Origin: a virus
Virus record (IMG/VR): IMGVR_UViG_3300010160_000198
Span: 1-26,233 of that record
Reading direction: 5' to 3' (one strand)
DNA length: 26,233 bases
Shown: positions 6,060-12,485 of the stretch, one piece after another
How positions within the stretch are numbered: the first letter of the stretch is position 1
How the letters are laid out: each line of letters begins with the position of its first letter
Made by a program: the position numbers and the translations under genes
The notes under the pieces: generated by a model
What the model was told of the DNA's origin: nothing
Databases searched by the model: none
Seen by the model: only the letters and a program-made list of their open reading frames with translations

Positions 6060-7587
6060 AAACAAATACTTAGTCATACAGACTGAAGAGCCACAGAAGA
6101 TTCTCTCGACTATCGCTAAGAGTGCCGAGTACACCGAGGATTCGGTGGCTGTTCATTGGGGACTGAAAGAAGCACAGATGCTAAAGACGCTTGGTTGGGA
6201 AGGCGTACCCTCCCCGATTGAGCGAGACTATGACTGGCCCGGACTCTATAGGCCAATGAACCACCAAAAGGATACCGCATCCTTTCTGACTCTACACCCA
6301 CGCGCTTTTTGTTTTAACGAACAAGGTACTGGTAAGACTGCATCAGCTATCTGGGCATCGGATTACCTGCTTGAGCAGGAATACATACGACGGGTATTGG
6401 TTATCTGTCCTGTGTCCATCATGCAAGCCGCATGGCAAGCCGACTTGTTTAAATTTGCTGTCCATCGCCACGTAGATGTGGCACACGGAGATCGCAAGAA
6501 ACGTAAGGCTATTGTTGAAGGCATCGCCGAGTACGTCATCATTAACTACGACGGTGTGAGCATTGTTGAAGAAGAACTCAAGGCTGGTGGGTTTGACCTC
6601 ATCATCATTGACGAAGCCAATGCCTACAAGAACTCTAGGACTGAGCGTTTTAAAACGTTAAGAAGAGTAACCACTCCTGATACTTGGATATGGATGATGA
6701 CTGGTACACCCGCAGCTCAATCACCATTAGATGCCTACGGCCTTGCCAAACTATGCGTACCCGCAAGAACCCCACACTTGTACACAGCGTTCCGCGATGT
6801 TGTGATGTATCAGTTCTCACGATTCAAATGGATTCCAAAACCGCAAGCCCAAGGCATAGTGCACAACCTCTTGCAACCTGCAATTCGCTTTGAGAAGAAA
6901 GACTGCATTGACTTACCTGATGTGACGCACACTTCGCGGTTCACTCCGCTAACACCACAGCAGTCTAAGTACTACAAAGACCTCAAGAAAGAGATGCTGA
7001 TTGAAGCAGTTGGCGATGAAGTCTCTGCCGTGAATGCGGCGGCTCAACTAAACAAACTATTACAAATCTCCTGCGGGGCTGTGTATACAGATACCAAGAA
7101 TGTCATAGAGTTTGACGCATCGAACCGATTAAACATTTTGTTAGAAGTTATTGAGGAGGCAAGCCATAAAGTTCTAGTGTTTGTGCCGTTCACGCACACG
7201 TTAGCTTTAATACAGGATTTCCTAACTAAGAATAAAGTAACGTCAGAGATTATCAATGGCTCTGTAAGCGTGTCAAAGCGTACCGACATCTTTAAAAGAT
7301 TTCAAGAGCAAGAGGAGCCACGAGTACTTTTGATTCAACCACAAGCGGCGGCACATGGGGTAACCCTTACTGCGGCAAACGTAATCGTATGGTACGCTCC
7401 TGTCACGTCGATTGAAACATACTTGCAAGCAAACGCACGTATCGATAGGCCGGGTCAGCGTAACCCTATGACGATCGTACATCTTGAAGGTAGTCCAGTA
7501 GAAACAAAACTCTACGGAATGTTGCAAAACAAATTGGACTTCCACAACAAGATTATTGATCTGTATAAAAGTGAAATTAACTCTTGA
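6046..7587 (+). CDS. SNF2-like superfamily 2 DNA helicase
   Basis: A DEAD/SNF2-type ATPase of 513 residues. Motifs in order: the Q-like residue Q74, Walker A NEQGTGKT (91-98), Walker B in the unusual form DEAN (189-192) rather than DEAH, motif III MTGTP (218-222), and motif VI QANARIDRPGQ (461-471) with the arginine finger. These two RecA-like lobes fit compact phage SNF2/UvsW-like helicases that remodel branched DNA or move along double-stranded DNA. No extra nuclease or zinc domain is present. The start is only weakly marked by a ribosome binding site and overlaps the preceding gene by 14 bp, so translational coupling is likely. The stop codon lies inside the -35 box of the following promoter. 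Confidence 0.9.
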   Translation: MQVVENKYLVIQTEEPQKILSTIAKSAEYTEDSVAVHWGLKEAQMLKTLGWEGVPSPIERDYDWPGLYRPMNHQKDTASFLTLHPRAFCFNEQGTGKTASAIWASDYLLEQEYIRRVLVICPVSIMQAAWQADLFKFAVHRHVDVAHGDRKKRKAIVEGIAEYVIINYDGVSIVEEELKAGGFDLIIIDEANAYKNSRTERFKTLRRVTTPDTWIWMMTGTPAAQSPLDAYGLAKLCVPARTPHLYTAFRDVVMYQFSRFKWIPKPQAQGIVHNLLQPAIRFEKKDCIDLPDVTHTSRFTPLTPQQSKYYKDLKKEMLIEAVGDEVSAVNAAAQLNKLLQISCGAVYTDTKNVIEFDASNRLNILLEVIEEASHKVLVFVPFTHTLALIQDFLTKNKVTSEIINGSVSVSKRTDIFKRFQEQEEPRVLLIQPQAAAHGVTLTAANVIVWYAPVTSIETYLQANARIDRPGQRNPMTIVHLEGSPVETKLYGMLQNKLDFHNKIIDLYKSEINS

Positions 7588-7596
7588 CATTGTCAA
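7584..7596. promoter_or_regulatory. Palindromic candidate operator over the -35 box
   Basis: TTGACATTGTCAA is a perfect 6+1+6 palindrome whose left half is the -35 hexamer itself. A dimeric repressor bound here would block RNA polymerase. A candidate regulator is the 80-residue HTH protein encoded about 1.6 kb downstream. A chance palindrome of this length within a promoter is possible but not very likely. Confidence 0.5.
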
Positions 7597-7611
7597 CAAA
7601 AAGAGTATAAT
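7584..7611 (+). promoter_or_regulatory. Consensus sigma-70 promoter
   Basis: A perfect -35 box (TTGACA, 7584-7589) and perfect -10 box (TATAAT, 7606-7611) are separated by 16 bp. The predicted start of transcription, about 7-8 nt downstream, is G7619 or its neighbour. The -35 box overlaps the helicase stop codon. The promoter would drive the structured leader and the genes from 7746 onward using host RNA polymerase. No comparably perfect promoter was noticed elsewhere in the window, though no systematic scan was possible. Confidence 0.85.
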
Positions 7612-7618
7612 GATTTTC

Positions 7619-7718
7619 GTTGATGATGTGTAATGCGGGTTAGCGCCGCATCTTCCTAGTTTTGTGCAAATACATAGGAAGGACGGACTCCACTGCTTTA
7701 TGTGAACACATCATCAAC
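7619..7718 (+). ncRNA. Structured RNA leader or small RNA, multibranched
   Basis: The region folds into a closed multibranch structure visible directly in the sequence. Stem P1 is a perfect 13-bp pairing of 7619-7631 (GTTGATGATGTGT) with 7706-7718 (ACACATCATCAAC). Inside it, P2 pairs 7633-7638 (ATGCGG) with 7646-7651 (CCGCAT) around a 7-nt loop. P3 pairs 7652-7658 (CTTCCTA) with 7675-7681 (TAGGAAG) around a 16-nt loop. P2 and P3 are directly adjacent, as for coaxial stacking, and a 24-nt single strand (7682-7705) returns to P1. The 5' end matches the predicted transcription start. There is no U-run after P1, so it is not a simple terminator. It lies 27 nt before the next start codon, so it could be a riboswitch-like leader, a processed small RNA or an mRNA-stabilising cap. 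It does not match any RNA family I can recall. Confidence 0.6.
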
Positions 7719-7745
7719 ACCTATAAAAAACAAATTGGAGTGAGT

Positions 7746-8141
7746 ATGGAATCAGAATTTTCTATTGAGAAAGTCGTCGAGGCTTACATTAAGATTCGCG
7801 ACACCAAAGAAGCAATGTACGCAAAGTACAAAGCCGAGTCTGCCCAGTTAGAGGAGCAGATGACTATCCTAAAGCACAAGTTACTTGAGGTCTCGAAAGA
7901 GACTGGCGTGACTAGCTTTTCAACACCGCAGGGCACTGCGTATCGAACCGTCAAAGACCGCTTCTGGACTAATGACTGGGAAAGCTTCTATAAATTTATG
8001 CAAGAGCATGAAGCAATGGGGCTATTGGAGAAACGTATTCATCAAACGAATATGAAAGAGTTCTTAGAGAACAACCCCGATGTTGAACCTATGGGTTTGA
8101 ACATTGATCGGGAATATGAAATCACCATTCGGAGGAAGTAA
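7746..8141 (+). CDS. Conserved phage protein of unknown function (Gp157-like helical N-terminus)
   Basis: A 131-residue protein. The first half is a charged helix of coiled-coil type (about residues 8-50); the second has a STPQGTAYRTVKDRFWTNDW segment followed by LLEKRIHQTNMKEFLE and a short beta end. I recognise the pattern as one recurring in phage replication modules but do not know its function; the helix-plus-strand layout loosely resembles siphovirus Gp157. The frame is open upstream to a TTG, but this ATG is chosen for its ribosome binding site (TTGGAG, 6 nt before). It is the first gene behind the consensus promoter and structured leader, and the next gene overlaps its stop by TAATG. 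Confidence 0.7.
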   Translation: MESEFSIEKVVEAYIKIRDTKEAMYAKYKAESAQLEEQMTILKHKLLEVSKETGVTSFSTPQGTAYRTVKDRFWTNDWESFYKFMQEHEAMGLLEKRIHQTNMKEFLENNPDVEPMGLNIDREYEITIRRK

Positions 8142-8338
8142 TGGACGACAACACCGAGATAACCACAATGGAAATGCAGTTCCGCAAGGAACGCGATGAA
8201 ATGTTCTACCGAGAGCGTGCGGTAGATCAGGCACTTGTTTTGATGAAACAGAACAAGTACTCCGATGGGTCAGTTGAAGAACTGCTCTTTAACGCAAATG
8301 CTATATACAACTTTATTAAAGGAAAATCAAATGAGTAA
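8141..8338 (+). CDS. Small helical hypothetical phage protein (65 aa)
   Basis: A 65-residue, Met-, Glu- and Gln-rich, mainly helical protein with no recognised motif. Its ATG overlaps the previous stop (TAATG) and its 3' end overlaps the next gene by 8 bp, so it is translated as part of the same coupled cluster. The location between a conserved phage protein and the candidate single-strand-binding protein suggests a minor replication-linked role. Function unknown. Confidence 0.6.
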   Translation: MDDNTEITTMEMQFRKERDEMFYRERAVDQALVLMKQNKYSDGSVEELLFNANAIYNFIKGKSNE

Positions 8339-9197
8339 CGACCTCGCACTTTTCAGCACCAATCTACCTGACTACCTAAAGGAAGTCGGCCTCGATGACA
8401 TGACCAAAGCACTTGCCGGTAACACTGGCATGAAGCGCATCTCCATCCGTGGTGGTGTGTTCCGCATGATGGTCAGCGGTGAGGAAATTGCAAAGAATGA
8501 AAACCGCGCAATGAACATTGTCATTGTGAACGGCGCAACTAAAGTGTCGCGTTCTTTCTACGCTGGTAAGTATGTTGCTGGTGAGACTTCGCACCCTGAC
8601 TGCTGGTCTAACGATGGCGAAAAGCCCGATGCAAGCATCGAGTACCCACAACACTCTTCTTGCGAAGGCTGTTCACAAAACATCAAAGGTTCTGGTCAAG
8701 GCGATTCACGCGCCTGTCGCTATCAGCAACGCTTGGCTGTCTTGTTAGCCGACGACGTTGGGGGCGATGTGTTCCAGTTGGTGTTACCCGCCAAGTCAAT
8801 CTTTGGTCGCGGTGATGTGGACAAGATGCCGTTTCAGCAATACGCTAAGTATGTTGGCGCACAAGGCAAGAGCCTCGGCACTTTGGTAACAGAGATGCGT
8901 ATGGACAGCGATAGCGATACCCCCAAGTTGACCTTCAAGCCCGCACGTTTCTTGACCAAAGAAGAGTGGTTAGTTGCTAAAGACAAAGGTGATAGCCCTG
9001 CCGCAAAATCCGCTGTCGTGCAGACACCTTCACAGACCGACGGTGTTAAGCGCAAATCGATTGCCGCCCCTGCACCTAAAGCTGAGGTAGAAGACATACT
9101 GCCTGAGCCAACTAAGCGCACTGCTAAGAAAAACGCTGAACCCGCCCCTAAAAAGGAGTTCAATGATGTACTGAAGCAATGGACTGATGACGAGTAA
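8331..9197 (+). CDS. Candidate phage single-stranded-DNA-binding protein with zinc cluster
   Basis: A 288-residue protein with three parts: a globular body (residues 1-215), a flexible Ala/Pro/Lys-rich linker (about 220-275), and a short acidic tail ending QWTDDE. The body holds a four-cysteine group, C91, C111, C114 and C129, typical of a bound zinc. Flexible linker plus acidic tip is characteristic of SSB proteins, which use the tip to recruit partners, and T4 gp32 also has a zinc site. No OB-fold signature can be seen by eye, so the call rests on layout and on the neighbours (polymerase, helicase, primase). The frame is open 22 codons further upstream, but this ATG is preceded by AAAGGA and fits the 8-bp overlap with the previous gene. 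It could instead be an unrelated conserved phage protein. Confidence 0.55.
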   Translation: MSNDLALFSTNLPDYLKEVGLDDMTKALAGNTGMKRISIRGGVFRMMVSGEEIAKNENRAMNIVIVNGATKVSRSFYAGKYVAGETSHPDCWSNDGEKPDASIEYPQHSSCEGCSQNIKGSGQGDSRACRYQQRLAVLLADDVGGDVFQLVLPAKSIFGRGDVDKMPFQQYAKYVGAQGKSLGTLVTEMRMDSDSDTPKLTFKPARFLTKEEWLVAKDKGDSPAAKSAVVQTPSQTDGVKRKSIAAPAPKAEVEDILPEPTKRTAKKNAEPAPKKEFNDVLKQWTDDE

Positions 9198-9439
9198 TGG
9201 ATAACAGAGGTTACGCAACTCGAATCGTCCGCGCCAACCAAGAAGCAGATATTAAAAGTCCCGGCGTAAAGCTGGGGCGCTTCTGCATCAAGAAAGACTA
9301 TTCCGTTCGTGAAGTTTCCGAGTACTTTGGAGTTAGCCGCATGACCATCTACAAGTGGTTTACAGGTGAGTGGATTCCACGCAAGGTACACGAGACCAAA
9401 ATTAACGAGATGCTTTCAAAGGTTGGGTTTGTTCAGTAG
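9197..9439 (+). CDS. Small HTH DNA-binding regulator
   Basis: An 80-residue protein with a helix-turn-helix at about residues 35-55: YSVREVSEYFGVSRMTIYKW, where the VREVSEYFGVS turn and the following RMTIYKW recognition helix are classic. It resembles Cro/CI or excisionase-like proteins in size. It is coupled to the preceding gene by TAATG and is followed by a hairpin. A sensible guess is that it controls one of the phage promoters, with the palindrome at the promoter upstream as the first candidate site. Confidence 0.75.
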   Translation: MDNRGYATRIVRANQEADIKSPGVKLGRFCIKKDYSVREVSEYFGVSRMTIYKWFTGEWIPRKVHETKINEMLSKVGFVQ

Positions 9440-9473
9440 CGTTCGGATGGGGCTCGCCGCGCCCTTCCGACGC
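9439..9473 (+). other. Strong imperfect RNA hairpin between HTH and primase genes
   Basis: The outer stem pairs 9439-9442 (GCGT) with 9470-9473 (ACGC); after one bulged T, CGGA (9444-9447) pairs with TCCG (9466-9469); the inner stem pairs GGGC (9450-9453) with GCCC (9461-9464) around a 7-nt loop. It begins in the stop codon of the HTH gene and ends 17 nt before the primase start. It lacks a proper U-run (ATTTCCT follows), so a terminator is doubtful; processing, attenuation or translational control are alternatives. Confidence 0.5.
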
Positions 9474-9490
9474 ATTTCCTAGAGGCGGCT

Positions 9491-12304
9491 ATGACAAGAG
9501 CAGATTTACTGTCGACGGTGTTATCGTCTGACGGGTGGTACTGCGTGGTGGGTCTAAAGAAGACAGGCCACCCTCGACAAATATTTGTTGAGGACATGCA
9601 GGGAGTAGAAGATGCCGTTCAGACTTTGCTGGACGAAGGATTTGACGTTTACTTTGCGTGTGCAAAGTACGAAGAATCAGGTTCACGTACTAACGATAAC
9701 GTGAAAAACATTAAGTCGTTTTGGCTTGATATTGACTGTGGGATAGGTAAGCCGTATGCCGATCAAGGTGACGGACTAGCCGCGCTTAAAACATTCTGTA
9801 AAACTGTTGGCTTACCGAGGCCGACGATTGTGAACTCTGGTCGTGGACTGCATGTCTACTGGCCTTTGACTGAACCAATCTCCCGCAAAGAGTGGGTTAA
9901 CACCGCTAAGCGTTTAAAAGTCGTGTGCAATCAGGAAGGCTTGGAGGACGATCCCGCTAGAACTGCCGATGCCGCATCTATCCTACGGATGCCCGACACA
10001 TTCAACCATAAGACTGAGCCACCACTACCAGTAACAGTTATGGTGATGGGCGACGAGATATCGTTCGGTGAGTTCAAAGACAAACTTGGCGTGATGGATG
10101 AGACGCCAGACTATCTGCCTACATTTGCAGATGACATGACCAAGGCGTTGATGGGCAATCGTCAACACCGATTCCAAATCATATTAGACAAGAACGTAAG
10201 TGGAACAGGCTGCCTGCAGCTAGCTAGAGCAATCACTGACCAAAAGATCTTAGACGAACCACGTTGGCGTGCCACGTTATCTATTGCTAAGTTTTGCACG
10301 GATGCCGACACCGCCATACACGATGTATCTAGAGATCACCCCGACTACCACCCTGACGAGACAGTCGCCAAGGTACAACTAATCAAGGGGCCTTACACAT
10401 GCGATTCGTGGGAGGCTATCAACCCATCAGGTTGCGCAGGTTGCATCCATAAAGGCAAGATTAAAAGCCCTATTGTTCTTGGCGCAGAGATTGCCGCCGC
10501 TACAGCAGAGGACAACACGGTTGAGTACGTGACGGAAGAGAAGACGGTTATCTACGATATCCCCGAATACCCTTTTCCATACTTCAGAGGTAAGAACGGC
10601 GGCGTCTATCGCAAGTCAGATGATGATGACCCCGAAGCCGATTTGATTTACGAACATGACCTGTATGTGGTCAAGCGATTGAAAGACCCGCAAGCGGGTG
10701 AAACCATTTGGATGCGTCTGCACACCCCTCGTGACGGCGTAAAAGAGTTTGCGTTGCCTGTGGTGGATTTGCTGACAACAGATAAGTTACGCGAGAAGCT
10801 GGCTTGGTTTGGTGTCGTAGCGTTGAAGAAGCAAATGGAAAACATCATGGCCTATATCGTTCGTTCGGTGAAGGAGATGCAATACAAACAAGGAGCAGAG
10901 ATTATGAGGACGCAGTTCGGTTGGACCGAGAAGGATAAATCGTTTATCTTGGGTGAGCGGGAGATTACCGCACAGGGTGACAAGTACAGTCCACCATCTA
11001 GTTACACAGCAGACCTTTCAGATTGGTTCAACCCAGTCGGTGACTTTGAAGAATGGAAAAATGTAATAAACAAGTACGACATTCCGGGGTTTGAGCCTCA
11101 TGCATTTGGATTCTTTACTGCGTTTGGCGCACCGCTAATGAAGCATCTGCATCTTAAAGGCGCAATCATTAACATGATTAACAATGAGTCTGGCACAGGC
11201 AAGACAACAGCAATCAAGGCTATGCACAGCGTGTATGGGCACCCCGAAGAACTGATGCTGATTGAGCGGGACACTATGGCTGTGCGGCTACACCGACTCG
11301 GTGTGATGAACAACATTGGATTGGGCTGTGACGAGATTACCAAGATGAAGCCAGAAGACTGTTCTGACTTTGCCTATGCAGTTTCCCAAGGCCGAGGCCG
11401 TGGACGGATGAACTCCAACTCGAACTCTGAGCGCAAGAACTTTGCTAAGTGGCAGACTATGCTTCTTTGTTCGTCAAACGCATCGATCGTAGACAAGCTT
11501 AAGTCCTTGAAGTCCACACCCGACGGTGAATTGATGCGGGTAATTGAGTATCAAATCCCTGAGACTAAGCTAATCACTAAGGAAGAAGCCGACGATCTGT
11601 ATCCCAAGCTCTACACAAACTACGGGCATGCAGGGTCTATCTACATCCGTGACTTGGTAGAAAACTTGGAAGAACGTATCTTAGAAGTTAAGGAACTACA
11701 GCGCATCATCGACAAGCAGATTGGATTTACAGGCCGTGAGCGGTTCTGGTCAGGTGTGGCGGCATGCAACATAGCTGGTGCTTTGTTTGCCAAGCGTCTA
11801 GGGATCCATGATATCGACGTAGGTCGCGTACTCAAATGGGCAGTCGCCGAGTTCGGTCAGATGCGTACAGAGATTAAGCCACCAGCCACAACCCACAGCA
11901 GTGTGATCGGCGAGTACTGGAGTGAGCACCGTCGCAATACCTTGGTGATTAACGACCAAGCGGACAAACGAACGGGGGTAGAGATGCTCCCTATCTTAGA
12001 ACCACAGGGCGAACTCATCATTCGGATGGAGCCTGATACCCGCAAGTTGTTCATCATCAGTAAGAAGTTACGGGCTTGGTGTGCCGAGCATCAGATCACG
12101 ATTAAGGATGTGCTGACCTCGCTTACCAAAGACGGTATCTATGTTGGCACCGTGAAGAAACGCATGGCTAAAGGCACAAAGATTAGCGGCATCCCGCCAG
12201 TTGATGCATTTGTATTTGATTGTTCTAAGGGCGACTTCCTTGACCCTGATGCTTTCATAGGTACTACAGATACGGATGAGGCGCAAGCCGATGAGGATAA
12301 ATGA
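9491..12304 (+). CDS. Primase-helicase: AEP-type primase with C-terminal DUF927-like ATPase
   Basis: A 937-residue replication protein. The N-terminal third is an archaeo-eukaryotic primase: WLDIDCG with D80 and D82 as metal ligands, SGRGLHVYW with His121, and a third motif around R166 and H173. A zinc-binding group follows (C304, C315, C318, H320) in the CxxCIHKG style of phage primases. The C-terminal part is a helicase-like ATPase of DUF927 type, with Walker A NESGTGKT (565-572), Walker B GCDE (D614, E615) and a further LLCSSN motif. It should unwind and prime DNA for the family A polymerase. The ribosome binding site (AGAGG) is modest, and the hairpin just upstream may control it. Its last 14 bp overlap the next small gene. 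Confidence 0.85.
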   Translation: MTRADLLSTVLSSDGWYCVVGLKKTGHPRQIFVEDMQGVEDAVQTLLDEGFDVYFACAKYEESGSRTNDNVKNIKSFWLDIDCGIGKPYADQGDGLAALKTFCKTVGLPRPTIVNSGRGLHVYWPLTEPISRKEWVNTAKRLKVVCNQEGLEDDPARTADAASILRMPDTFNHKTEPPLPVTVMVMGDEISFGEFKDKLGVMDETPDYLPTFADDMTKALMGNRQHRFQIILDKNVSGTGCLQLARAITDQKILDEPRWRATLSIAKFCTDADTAIHDVSRDHPDYHPDETVAKVQLIKGPYTCDSWEAINPSGCAGCIHKGKIKSPIVLGAEIAAATAEDNTVEYVTEEKTVIYDIPEYPFPYFRGKNGGVYRKSDDDDPEADLIYEHDLYVVKRLKDPQAGETIWMRLHTPRDGVKEFALPVVDLLTTDKLREKLAWFGVVALKKQMENIMAYIVRSVKEMQYKQGAEIMRTQFGWTEKDKSFILGEREITAQGDKYSPPSSYTADLSDWFNPVGDFEEWKNVINKYDIPGFEPHAFGFFTAFGAPLMKHLHLKGAIINMINNESGTGKTTAIKAMHSVYGHPEELMLIERDTMAVRLHRLGVMNNIGLGCDEITKMKPEDCSDFAYAVSQGRGRGRMNSNSNSERKNFAKWQTMLLCSSNASIVDKLKSLKSTPDGELMRVIEYQIPETKLITKEEADDLYPKLYTNYGHAGSIYIRDLVENLEERILEVKELQRIIDKQIGFTGRERFWSGVAACNIAGALFAKRLGIHDIDVGRVLKWAVAEFGQMRTEIKPPATTHSSVIGEYWSEHRRNTLVINDQADKRTGVEMLPILEPQGELIIRMEPDTRKLFIISKKLRAWCAEHQITIKDVLTSLTKDGIYVGTVKKRMAKGTKISGIPPVDAFVFDCSKGDFLDPDAFIGTTDTDEAQADEDK

Positions 12305-12485
12305 CCTTGACTATCAGATTAACTGGCGCAAGTTCAAAAGGGGCACGTCGTTCTTCGTGCCCTGCCTAAAACTAGAGGAAAGTAAAACAACGGTGTTGGC
12401 TGTGACCAAGCGTCTTGGTTTCAAGGTAGCAATAAAGGCCGTTATCGAAGACGGCATCAAAGGTCTGCGGGTTTGGCGTAAGTAA
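12291..12485 (+). CDS. Small basic hypothetical protein (64 aa)
   Basis: A 64-residue basic protein with a compact pattern: an N-terminal stretch, a GTSFFVPCLKL strand, a TVLAVTKRLGFKVAIKAV helix-strand region, and a Gly-Leu-Arg-Val-Trp end. This resembles small phage proteins of mixed alpha/beta fold, but no family is recognised. An in-frame ATG five codons upstream is also possible. Its start lies within the end of the primase gene, so it is coupled to it. Its TAA directly abuts the stop codon of the giant minus-strand gene. Confidence 0.6.
   Translation: MRINDLDYQINWRKFKRGTSFFVPCLKLEESKTTVLAVTKRLGFKVAIKAVIEDGIKGLRVWRK
12341..12362 (-). terminator. Candidate terminator of the late operon, inside the opposing gene
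   Basis: A perfect 7-bp stem (GGGCACG with CGTGCCC) surrounds an 8-nt loop. Read on the minus strand it is followed by CTTTTG, a short T-run. It lies about 124 nt beyond the stop of the giant late gene, in the direction of late transcription, and is embedded in the small plus-strand gene. The T-run is short, so termination efficiency is uncertain, and the hairpin may be coincidental. Confidence 0.35.

Noticed and set aside
7584-7745. A tRNA or tmRNA gene in the largest intergenic gap
   Set aside because: There is no TPsiC-like GTTCGA segment, no cloverleaf spacing and no CCA end; the outer stem is 13 bp and the arms do not fit.
7662-7745. Extension of the 131-aa gene upstream to a TTG start
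   Set aside because: It would run through the 3' half of the structured RNA, has no ribosome binding site, and the ATG at 7746 has TTGGAG at good spacing.
8834-9391. Minus-strand ORF of 185 codons opposite the candidate SSB and HTH genes
   Set aside because: It lies antisense to two well-supported genes and its product has shadow-like Ser/Leu/Cys composition.
9439-9490. A rho-independent terminator after the HTH gene
   Set aside because: The hairpin is strong but followed by ATTTCCT rather than a T-run, and the primase gene directly downstream has no recognisable promoter of its own.
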